Positions 54,657 through 64,000 of a stretch of DNA of 64,000 nucleotides are shown piece after piece. The notes beneath the pieces are model-generated. The model was not told the DNA's origin and searched no databases. It was given only the letters and a program-made list of their open reading frames with translations. Within the stretch, counting starts at the first letter, position 1. Each line of letters begins with the position of its first letter. The translations under genes and the position numbers were made by a program. Origin of the DNA: Mixophyes australis (lineage: Eukaryota; Chordata; Amphibia; Anura; Limnodynastidae); the NCBI GenBank assembly GCA_036250195.1, contig JAVHZZ010000004.1, forward strand, positions 165,862,369-165,926,368. The letters run 5' to 3'.

Positions 54657-55487
54657 AATATATACAGCACAACCAGACTTCTTGGGTAGATTGTTAGGTT
54701 TCTTTAACTGCATGAAATGATAAAAAGTCTATTATTATTTTTAAGATTCAACTGCGCTTCAAAATGGTGACACCTGCTGTTGGAGATTATTGCTGATGCA
54801 AACTACTCCTGCTCCTTCTCGTTCACCTGCACCTGGAACAGCAAGGCACATTGTGCCCGCATAATTATTTAATACTGTCAAACATTTCCTACATAATGTG
54901 TGGAAGGGAGTGAGTGGGATCTGGCCACAGAAGCTCACTAGAAAGGACTTTAAACTATAGCACACTGCTATACAAAACATAGCCATTAGCATTTAAAAGT
55001 AAGCCACTCAATATTAATAAAAACATGTGCCTAGACATATATGTGTGATCTTTAATGTCAAGAAATAAAGATCTCTCCAGTTTGTTTGATCTGTCATCCA
55101 TGCAATGATTGCTGTTACTATATGTAGGCTTATTCCTACAGTTCACTGATTCAGATGGTTGCTAGGTAAATAGTTATGTTTCCTTCATCTCTCAGTCTGG
55201 CAGCATTAACTGTGAAATCACCTACCACCGGTTCTAAATGGTGCTGCTGCCTTTGTAAATCTCTTCTGGCTTCATACCAATGCTGTTAATAGTTCCTGTT
55301 TGAACCATTGTGGCTTTGTATCATGACTTGTTTCTGTCTCTCTGTATTTGACCTGGCTTGTTTAAAGCCTTCTGCTGTCTTCTCCACTCCTGACCTTTTG
55401 GTTTGTTAAATGGATCTGTACCTATATATCTCTGCCTGTCCTGACCTTTAGCTTGTCAGTGTTTTGCATTAACCCCTGCCTATCTGA
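54657..55487. other. No gene recognised
   Basis: From about 55190 the C/T-rich sequence resembles chromovirus LTR R-U5 regions, without defined ends. Confidence 0.35.
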
Positions 55488-55740
55488 TTGTCAGTTTGCA
55501 ACACTACAACATCAAGTTGCGCACCTGCTACTATGTGCTGCCCACTCCACCAGGCAAGTGCCAGATCAATTTGTGTAAACTCATGCCTGTCTAAATGTCA
55601 GTTTTTAACAATACACCATCTGGTTGCTCACTACCTGTTACCGTGTGCTGTCCACTCCACTGGGCAAGTGCCAATATGATTCTCAGTTTTCTTCACGATA
55701 CCACCACGGTTGCTCATTACTTCCTACCACTAACAGTAAA
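55488..55740. repeat. About 100-bp imperfect tandem repeat
   Basis: Units with GTCAGTTT, AACACTACA or AATACACCA, TGGTTGCTCACTACCTG and TGCTG(C/T)CCACTCCAC recur about two and a half times. Confidence 0.7.
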
Positions 55741-56397
55741 CACTAACACTAAATGTTGAGTAGTGAAGAAAATATAATAATAATACAAAATGACAGCATG
55801 GACAAATATCAAAGATATATCTGTAAATACATTGTCTTAAGTCGATGATTAATGTAATTCTGTCCATGTATGGCAATTAGGTTGGTCAAGGGTATTACTA
55901 GGGATAGCTGCTGATGCTTTCATTAAAACTATTCTCCCAGAAGCTCAGCCTTTGCCAGATCTCCATATAAAAAAATAAATGCAATATTTCTTGGATCTTG
56001 ATATCAGGTTTTAGCATATTTAGACTAGAGGCTAACAGAGAAAAGTGCTGAGTATTTAAATACATAAATAAATTAATGAATGTTAAATTTTATTTTTAGT
56101 TGAGAATATGGGGGTATTGGTCTATTTTAGACAACAAGTGTTAGAATTAATACCTATATTTTGCGTAACCCAGGTAAACATTGAGTTTTATCATATAGTA
56201 AAATCTATTTAGTTACTTTGGGGCTTATCTAAAGTTAAATACATTTACGTACCAAACCTATTCAGGAGAAGACACAAACAAAAAAATGGGTATGGTTATG
56301 TTTATGTTCAGTCGGGTACATTTCAAGTGTCCAGCTAAAAATAGTAGTACATCATGCATTCTTTAAAGATAAAATGGGAATCTTCTCTCCTTCTTTA
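55741..56397. other. No gene seen
   Basis: Unassigned AT-rich DNA. Confidence 0.4.
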
Positions 56398-56600
56398 TTT
56401 CATCATCATCATCATTTATTTATATAGCGCCAACATATTCCGTAGCGCTTTACAATTGGGGACAAACATAATAAACTAATAAACAAACTGGGGGAAACAG
56501 ACAAAGAGGTGAGAAGGCCCTGTTCGCAAGCTTATAATCTATGGGACAATGGGAGATTGACACATGAGGTTAAGTCTACATTTTGCATTTTGGCCCAGCC
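56398..56600 (-). repeat. LINE (L2/CR1-like) 3' tail
   Basis: ATC microsatellite, then TTTATTTATATAGCGCCAAC and GTAGCGCTTTACAATTGGGG, a common vertebrate LINE 3' end read on the minus strand, here ending in an ATG-type tail. Confidence 0.75.
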
Positions 56601-57341
56601 AGACTGCAAAGGTAAAACCTCAAATTTCAAATTTTAATGTCAGTAAATTAATGCAAAAAGACAGCTGAAGTTGATATAATATAGCTGTGATGCTAATTAA
56701 GTGCAGCTGGAGGGATCAATGTGCAAGCATCCAATGAGAGGTGCCTAGATAGTGCTGCTGATAATCATCATCATTATTGTATCATCACCCCAGTATCCAG
56801 TACCTACAAGAAAAACACCTCCTAAAATACGTATCTGGGTATGAATCCACCTATAATTTTGAAGCAGTTACGTGAACAACATTCACTGTACTCAGCCGCC
56901 ACTAGCCCAACCCTGCCCTCCCCCGTTCCACATGTCCAGTTGTAACTAAGCACTTTTTGTTTTTCTCCAAAAATCTGACAAATAAAAAGCCATGCCTTAT
57001 GCGTTTCTTGGAATACATTTTTTACTAGGCTGCCTTGAGGTAAGACCAATATTGCAATGTGTAATAGCGCACTGTGTGTATATAGAGCAAACATCTCTCC
57101 TTATCATTATCAATAACAATCTTAAATTATGCAAACAAGTTAAAAGCCCTTTTGTTGGGGATTTCTATACCTTCACACACTTGTGGTAAACTTTGTGAAA
57201 ACCAATTCTGCTTCTATTGCCTCTCCAAATAAATTTCATTAATTGTCTAGAACATTTTTGTCCATCCACATTGCATATACTGATAGGGATCACCTGAAAT
57301 GGTTATGTAAGCCTTGATAAAGCTACTGATTTAATTAATAC
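56601..57341. other. No gene seen
   Basis: Unassigned DNA. Confidence 0.4.
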
Positions 57342-57672
57342 AGGCCTGATTCATTAAGGATCTTAACTTGAGAAACTTCTTATTTCAGTCTCCTGGACAA
57401 AACCATGGTACAATGCAAGGGGTGCAAATTAGTATTCTGTTTTGCACATAAGTTAAATACTGAATGTTTTTTCATGTAGCACACAAATACTTGATAACTT
57501 ATTGTACACTGACATTTAAAGTTGATATTTGTGTGCTACATGAAAAACAGTCAGTATTTAACTTATGTGCAAAACAGAATACTAATTTGCACCCCTTGCA
57601 TTGTAACATGGTTTTGTCCAGGAGACTGAAATAAGAAGTTTCTCAAGTTAAGATCCTTAATGAATCAGGCCC
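57342..57672. mobile_element. Palindromic MITE 'GGGCCTGATTCATT', copy 1
   Basis: The first ~150 bases are repeated inverted at the other end: GGCCTGATTCATTAAGGATC, CTTGAGAAACTTCTTATTTC, and so on to a short AT-rich centre. A copy about 90% alike by eye lies at 61041-61373. No coding content. TAC flanks both ends, which may be a 3-bp duplication. Confidence 0.9.
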
Positions 57673-57749
57673 TACATTCCTATCTTATGAGTGGAAAGGA
57701 GTGAAGATTTCCAGTTTTCAAGTGATTTGTAGATAACCTGAAGTATAAA

Positions 57750-58250
57750 TGTTAGGAACAGCAGGTAATTGCTGTTTTCATTCTGTCTGCTGCAGTGTTG
57801 TTTTCAGCCTGGGTGTGATTACTTAAACTCCTCTCACCTGCAACTCAATCTGACACCTGCCCTGATTGGCTATTCCTTCTTTAAATACCTGTTAGCTTCA
57901 CTGAACCTTTGCTGGTTATAGCGTTCAGTTCCTGGTTGCTAAACTTGTTCCTGTGTATTGTGATGATTCCTGGATTGATTTTCTGTGTTCGACCTTTGGC
58001 TCGCTTCCTGACTGTGTTTTATTGCTGGTCCTTGACCTTTTGCTTGTGACTCGGCCCTGACATTTGCCTAAACCTTACCTCGCTGCATGCTTCTGTCCTC
58101 GGACACCGGCTTGTTCCTGACCACGGTTATCTCATGTCCTCCTATACCACGCTGCAGTTATATTCATAAGCTTACGCTAAGTTTAAGACTTGGGGGCATC
58201 TGAGTACCTGTGAGAGCCATGAGTGCTACGGGAGAGGCGGCTGCTATAGG
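57750..58250 (+). repeat. Probable solo LTR related to family B
   Basis: Starts TGTTAGGAACAG. It has CCTGATTGGCTATTCC (inverted CCAAT), TTTAAATA at 57880 and TTTGCTGGTTATAGCG about 30 nt later, the same promoter and RNA-start layout as family B (ATTGGCT, TATTTAA, GCGGTTATAG). The 3' end and target duplication were not found. Confidence 0.55.
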
Positions 58251-58433
58251 TGAAGATCTCAACACCCTGTTCTGCAAGTTTATGTTAATCAGCTGTTAGC
58301 CATAACTTTCAGCCATTACCTGTAACAATAAGGGTATAGTTCAATTGAAAATGGTTGCCCATTAGTAATTAAGGTTAATACCTAAGTATTTGATATTGCC
58401 GGAGGATATCTTATATTACAAGAAGAGAAAGGC

Positions 58434-58700
58434 AGTGGTGCATGCAGGGGGGGTTTCTGAGTCTCTAGAAACCCCCCTTGAGCTAACTAAGTGGCCACTG
58501 TCCTATATAGCAGCCGCGGTGCTGTCAAAGAAGCGTCCGCGGCGGTGCTGTAGTGTATACAGCACCACCGCGGATGCTTCTTAGACAGCGCCGCGGCTGC
58601 TGTATAGGACAGAGCTGACGAAACGGAGCTGCTGCGCATGCGCGGGCTCTCTCTCAGGTTTTTTTTTTTTTTTTTGGGGTGGGGGGGGTGCGCCCCTAAA
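58434..58700. repeat. Hairpin-containing repeat
   Basis: An inverted repeat at 58497-58612 pairs CTGTCCTATATAGCAGCCGC with GCGGCTGCTGTATAGGACAG, arms about 50 bases. It is followed by CTGCGCATGCGCGGG and a T run plus G run at 58660-58690. It begins with CAGTGGTGCATGCAGGGG, a hAT-like terminus, without a confirmed partner. Confidence 0.65.
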
Positions 58701-59193
58701 TGGGATATGTTGTAACAAAGTAAGGGCCCATCAAGGGAAGAAGCTCTGATTTAAATGTATCTTGGCTGCATTTGACAGTAAGACAGTCTACCAACTGTCC
58801 TGAATCTGGTGGAGCAGTCCCGAATTTGGGTGACTCTCACATAGTCAGTATTTGGTCTGCCTGAAAGGACGGTTGGGAGATATGTCTTGCTTCACACTTA
58901 CCTGTGAAGGCAGAGCTGCATGCACCTAACAGTAGTGCACACAGTATTGCCTGTGTATTTGTCTAAAATGAAAACTGTTACATCATAGGGGCCTCCCTGT
59001 CTAAAGTACCCCGGGCCCCCCAGAGCCTTAATCCAGCTCTGGGCCAAAGTGTCAGATTGACACCTAGTGCTCTGCTACTCCTCCCAGTAGCACCCCTCAT
59101 ATTTGTTTTATGTTAACCCTAAAACAAATAATAACCTTATTAGTATATAGTGTAAAGCAAAAAAACAAGCCCTTTTGCTTGCAAAAACATCAG
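58701..59193. other. No gene seen
   Basis: Unassigned, repeat-like. Confidence 0.4.
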
Positions 59194-59361
59194 TGGGTAT
59201 ATTTGCTAAACTGTGGGTTTGAAAAAGTGGAGATGTTGCCTATAGCAACCAATCAGAATCTAGTTATCATTTATTTAGTACATTCTACAAAATGACAACT
59301 AGATTCTGATTGGTTGCTAAAGGCAACATATCCAAACCTGCAGTTTAGTAAATATACCCCC
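59194..59361. mobile_element. Palindromic MITE 'GGGTATATTT'
   Basis: GGGTATATTTGCTAAACTG, GCAACCAATCAGAATCTAGT and their inverted counterparts ACTAGATTCTGATTGGTTGC and CAGTTTAGTAAATATACCC form one nearly perfect 168-base hairpin. Confidence 0.88.
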
Positions 59362-59514
59362 AGGTTTTTAAAGCAAAAGAACTTTATGCATTTTGATAAA
59401 TAAGCCCCTAGTTCAGTACTGCAATAGAACATTATTATATAACCTATTGCTATATGATTTATACCCATTATAATCAGCCAGGTATGTGTAAAAATAAATA
59501 AATAAAGTGCTGTT

Positions 59515-59765
59515 GGAAGAAGGAACATATAAAATAAAATGCAATATAAAGTAAGGTTTGTATTTTGTTGCATTATTTGTTTTCATTATTTAAGATTTAT
59601 TATTTATAATAAAGTATTGATGGTTTAAGCAACACTAAAATAGCCTCTTTTTCTATTGATAAATATATATTGTACCAAAAACCACCATTTAAGGATGGGC
59701 CGCTATTTATGGGCCAGTGCTCTCTGCTTGCCCCCAGGCTAAAACTGCAAGCCAGCCCCCGCCAC
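59515..59765 (+). repeat. hAT fragment related to 23284-25372
   Basis: From GAAGGAACATATAAAATAAA to CAAGCCAGCCCC it matches 25122-25370, the 3' end of the hAT element, with small gaps. It appears to be a truncated second copy. Confidence 0.8.
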
Positions 59766-60010
59766 CCCTCCCTCTAGAATGTAATCTTTCACGGGCAGGG
59801 TCCTCTCTACCTATTGTTCCAGATCTTTCTATTGTCTGACTCCCTCCTACGTCCTGTCACGTCTTTTGCTGCACTCTGTGTGAGTCCCCATAGCATTACT
59901 CACACTCATCTGTGCTACTTATAGGTAGTACTTCATCTATTTGTTACTTTTTTCTGCATCCTATGCTACGGAATATGTGGCGTCTTATAAATAAATAAAA
60001 AATAATCATA
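59766..60010 (+). repeat. LINE (L2/CR1-like) 3' tail
   Basis: A short degenerate stretch ends with TGCTACGGAATATGTGGCGT and CTTATAAATAAATAAAAAAT, the typical 3' block plus A/T-rich tail. Confidence 0.65.
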
Positions 60011-61040
60011 ATTATTACATACACCACACAAATGGGAGATTTCTTATATTGCACATATGCAGAATATATCATATTAGTAATAATAATAATAAATAACAAT
60101 AATTTTTATTATTATTGTTATTAGACAAGTTGAAAAAGTAGCAGATATTGGTTAGCTATGGATGGTGAGATAAAATTGTTTGAATGAAAAGCCAACTGCA
60201 ATGTAGAAATTGCAGGATTAGTCCACTTTGGTTCAGGATTTCCATGATAACTTATAATGTTTCCCTGTTATGGTGTATATTTAACTTTTGATGTACTGTA
60301 AATGTAGGAAAAAGTTAGTTTTTAATGTAATTTAAAGCCTAGTTCACCTCAACATTTTACTCAAGAGTTCATATTAGGTAGATAACAAGACTTTGTATTA
60401 TGTAGGGTGTGTCAAACTTTAGTCCCACATGTTTTGAGTAATAGCTATATGAATAAATGTTTTTTTTATGATCTTGCTTTTAAAATCCAAAGTTAATGGC
60501 TGAAACATATAAACTGTTTGTCAAAATGCATAACATTCTTTTTATACACCTTGCCTATATAGCATTTTATCTTAATATTATTTTATTAATGTTTATAAGT
60601 GGTATAACAATAATAATTCCCTGTTAAATTGAACAACTATAGTATGTAATAGTATATCAGCATTTCCTCAAATGTATTATAAGCTCTTTTTGCCCTTGGA
60701 TCTGTTAATATTTATATATTGGACATGTTTCAGTATGACATCTTTTGATTTGCAATTGATTACACTTAAAGAGAGATTCCATATGTTTTACATCTTGCCT
60801 TTCTGATGATATCATTGACCACTCTCATAAATATTTTTTACAATATATTTCTTTCTATGTAGGGAAATCTGTAATGACATTTAAAATCCCCCAAAGTAGC
60901 ATTTTACAGATTCTTAGCATTTTGCTCCTAAAAATTGTGTTTTTTTTCTCTCCTAGTTTCAAACTCCCTGATGAACAGATGGCACAATGTACTATACAAA
61001 TATGAATGGAATATGGTCCCTGGATGTATTTAAAAAAGAG
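60011..61040. other. No gene seen
   Basis: Unassigned AT-rich DNA. Confidence 0.45.
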
Positions 61041-61373
61041 GGGCCTGATTCATTAAGGATCTTAACTTGAGAAACTTCTTATTTCAGTATCCTGGACAAA
61101 ACCATGTTACAATGCAAGGGGTGCAAATTAAAATTCTGTTTTGCACATAAGTTAAATACTGACTGTTTTTTCATGTGGCACACAAATACTTGATAGCTTA
61201 TTTATACAATGAAATTTAAAGTTGATATTTGTGTGCTACATGAAAAAACAGTCAGTATTTAACTTATGTGCAAAACAGAATTCTAATTTGCACCCCTTGC
61301 ATTGTAACATGGTTTTGTCCAGGAGACTGAAATAAGAAGTTTCTCAAGTTAAGATCCTTAATGAATCAGGCCC
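61041..61373. mobile_element. Palindromic MITE 'GGGCCTGATTCATT', copy 2
   Basis: Same family and length as 57342-57672, with intact GGGCCTGATTCATTAAGG at the left and its inverse ending in CAGGCCC at the right. Confidence 0.92.
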
Positions 61374-63317
61374 AAGATCCTGAAGTTTGGTATAATAACT
61401 TTTAATTATTTTACTAGGTTCTTCTACTAGGTACTATTAAAAATGGCTTTTTGCCATAGAAACACTATGGAACGGGCAAGCTTAGTACAGCGATCTCATT
61501 ACCATAAGTGTGACATCATTCCATTAGCCTAAAATAAATGCTCTCCATCAGTAACAAACTGATTGCTTCTATATGCAGAAAGGCTATGGAAACAAATTTA
61601 CCTAAATAGACAGAAATTAAAATTTTAAGCGAGCACAGGTCCTGGGAGGTGTCTTACACTATTTGTTTAAATCATTCATTTGAACAAGAATGCAATCTCT
61701 GCAAATTGTTTGAAGTTTACACTAAACAGCTCTATGATCAATTGAAACTTAGGGGATATTCCAGATGTGACCTTTACATAGCATTAAAAAGAGCTTAAGG
61801 ATAGGCATCTTAATTTATTGAGAAGAAGAAACACAAAAGAAGCACAGCTGATTTAGAATCTCCATGACATGAGTCTATTCAGTTTTGAAAAGCAAAAATT
61901 AGATTATTTAATGTATATTTTATTTTCAGGAAATTATGAAAGTCTGCTACATCTATGTAAGTCATTTTCATATTACCCTCTTTATTAAACAATCAACGTG
62001 ATATACTTTGCAATCATTTATATTTTTGTGAATATACTCATGTACCCTTTCCAAAAAGTGTAATGAGGATAATCAGTAAAGAGACTCTTGGAATTCGTAG
62101 TCAGCAATCCTCTCCTTTATTTCAGAATGTTTCAGCCAGATGACTAGCCATTGAAAAGTATAGCCTGACAGCTCCCTTACCTGTGTTTGATAAACACAAA
62201 AAAAAAAGTGAGAATGCTGCTTCATGATAGTGACACCAGTTTCAGATCTGAAACCAGACTCTTCATCCGTAGAAAAGTGAGTGTACAAACCATGTGTTAA
62301 AGTGTGTAAAATAGTGAAAGCAACACATATACAGTTCACCTACTACATCAACAAAATGTGTGTTCAAAGTATAGAAGCTATAAAAGATTCAAACAGCTAA
62401 AAACCAAAATGGGAACGATGAGAAAGTAAAAAAAGTTTATGAAGTGTAGAAGATAATCAGTGAATTCAGGAGTACAAATATATAGTTGTAACACTCCAAC
62501 AGTTCTGCTCAGTTTATAGCTGAGTTTCTTACAATGCAATGGTATTTAAATGAGTTCATGGGTCTAGATATAGGTTAGGTTAAATGTAACTTAGCCTAAT
62601 TATTTGCTAGAACTTTGCAGTTAACCTATCCTAATTATTTGTCATCAGCAGCGTTTAAAACACCTCCTGTAAACAATGGGTCCATTATTTAACTATTCAC
62701 CACCCACCTACTGATTACCAACTCAACAAGTCTACCAAGACCTACAAACTAATACATATCAACTATCTCCATAACATACATTTTTTATGTTCCTATTCTC
62801 CATATGCACGCTAAGCATGTAACGTGGATACTTGCGTGCAGAATAAACTCCCATATCCAGACTTTAACCAAGGTACCTGGTTAACTCCCTATTCTTACAC
62901 TTCCAACATTTGTTTAAGCATGTATAGTGACAGCACCATCTGGCCAATACATTTCTTTATTCACATAGCAAGAAAAGTTAATATGCATCAGTGTCTTCAC
63001 AACAACCCTACTAGGAACATAATTATGCAATTCAGCACATTGTCACCAAAACATCTTCCTATGGAAAGCCTGGTTTACAAAAAATCATCATCATTGCATA
63101 CTTGCACCTGCCTTATAGCAAGTGGTAAACATACACTTCTTAACAGGCGTATATGTGTGTTTCTGCAGAACTGCATTTAGTGTACTGCCCTATGTTTACA
63201 GGTTTTTTCCCTCCCTCCCCTGTCCCACCTCTCCAGGCAGGCGTAAGTGTCAGAATCTCGTAAGCATGCATAGGAGCATATGCATAAACCCACTCTTTGG
63301 GCATGTGTACAACAATT
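61374..63317. other. No gene seen
   Basis: No recognisable gene. Reading frames here lack similarity to anything I know. Confidence 0.4.
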
Positions 63318-63585
63318 TAACACAGACCATGGTCTTATCCATGTAGAGTTTGTATGTTCTCCCCGTGTTTGCACCTCCGGGTGCTCCTGTTTCCTCCCAC
63401 ACTCCAAAAACATACTGGTAAGTTAATTGGCTGCTATTAAATTTCCCTTAGACTCTCTCAGTCTATGTGTGTGTAAGTTAGAGGATTGAGATTGTAAGCT
63501 CCAATGGGGCAAGGACTGATTTGAAGGAGTTCACTGTACAGCGCTGCGGAATTAGTGGCGCTATATAAATAGATTATGATGAAAT
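63318..63585 (+). repeat. L2-type LINE 3' region
   Basis: GTAGAGTTTGTATGTTCTCC, CTCCGGGTGCTCCTGTTTCC, CACACTCCAAAAACATACTG and a 3' block with CAGCGCTGCGGAATTAGTGG and GCGCTATATAAATAGATTAT are hallmarks of L2-like LINE 3' ends in vertebrates. The copy is degenerate. Confidence 0.85.
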
Positions 63586-64000
63586 AGATGAACACAGGAT
63601 ACGCTAAGCAAACTGTCATATGTCAACTCTGCATGTTAAAAGTGTACTGCACCATTATAGGTGTAACATTACATTGATTTGGAACAAAAAAATATTCTGC
63701 AACAGTTAGAAACCAAATTCCAGTAGTTATTCAACTCCCACAAAAGAAATGTGGGATTGTAACTGCTTACTTCTTCAGCAGAACCATCTTGAGATATGTT
63801 GACTTACACACTTAGAAAATCATGTACAATGCACAAAACTGCCATGCACCATGCAAAATTCCTTTTGGTGGAGTCACCTGAAATGATTTGCAGTGGCGCA
63901 TCAAGTTACTCTACCATACTGCTTAAATGTATTCCCTTTAACACGTACTGCCAAAACAATTATGAAAATGGATGCTATAAAAGCTGAATTCTTGCCTCTT
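63586..64000. other. No gene seen
   Basis: Unassigned AT-rich DNA to the window end. Confidence 0.4.

Noticed and set aside
1..64000. tRNA or rRNA genes
   Set aside because: No sequence with a convincing tRNA B box in cloverleaf context and no rRNA-like block was seen by reading. A tRNAscan-SE run would settle it.

Overview
The window looks like non-coding DNA from a large vertebrate genome, most likely an anuran amphibian. It is AT-rich with dense microsatellites. It holds chromodomain-bearing Ty3/gypsy (Tf1/sushi-type) retrotransposons, several hAT elements, a decayed Tc1 element, L2/CR1-like LINE tails and palindromic MITEs. I found no host protein-coding gene, rRNA, tRNA or CRISPR array. 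The long reading frames that matter belong to transposons. The anuran assignment is an inference from repeat style and was not tested.

Layout. 1-3547: AT-rich DNA with a LINE tail, a Myb/SANT-like fragment and simple repeats. 3548-16952: a chromovirus ('family B', + strand) whose 5' LTR is split by a second chromovirus ('family A', - strand, 3651-11416). Both insertions have exact 5-bp target duplications. 17056-19480: a short dispersed repeat and an old gypsy pol remnant. 22742-27793: hAT elements, one nested in another, with purine-rich minisatellites. 28354-33318: TG-rich minisatellite, an exon-like ORF and a 3.1-kb hAT element with a BED finger. 34328-40190: a scrambled Tc1 element and a decayed Gmr1-like gypsy element (SCAN-like gag, integrase directly after protease) interrupted by a family A solo LTR. 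40682-46584: a young, internally deleted family A element. 46585-64000: LTR-like fragments, LINE tails, MITEs and unassigned AT-rich DNA.

How the parts work together. Family A has LTRs of about 1.75-1.84 kb, an NRF1-like site, CCAAT box and TATA box, gag and pol joined by a GGGAAAT -1 frameshift heptamer, and a chromodomain at the pol C-terminus. Its primer-binding site is not a tRNA site: it is the exact reverse complement of the predicted RNA 5' end, so the RNA probably primes its own reverse transcription as in Tf1. Family B shows the same arrangement with unrelated sequence. Family A LTRs also carry four regularly spaced hairpins whose stems co-vary, which I consider the most novel signal here. 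The copy at 40682-46584 lacks RT, RNase H and integrase. It has gag and pol fused in one frame by an 8-nt deletion, yet its LTRs are nearly identical, which suggests recent mobilisation by proteins supplied from other copies.
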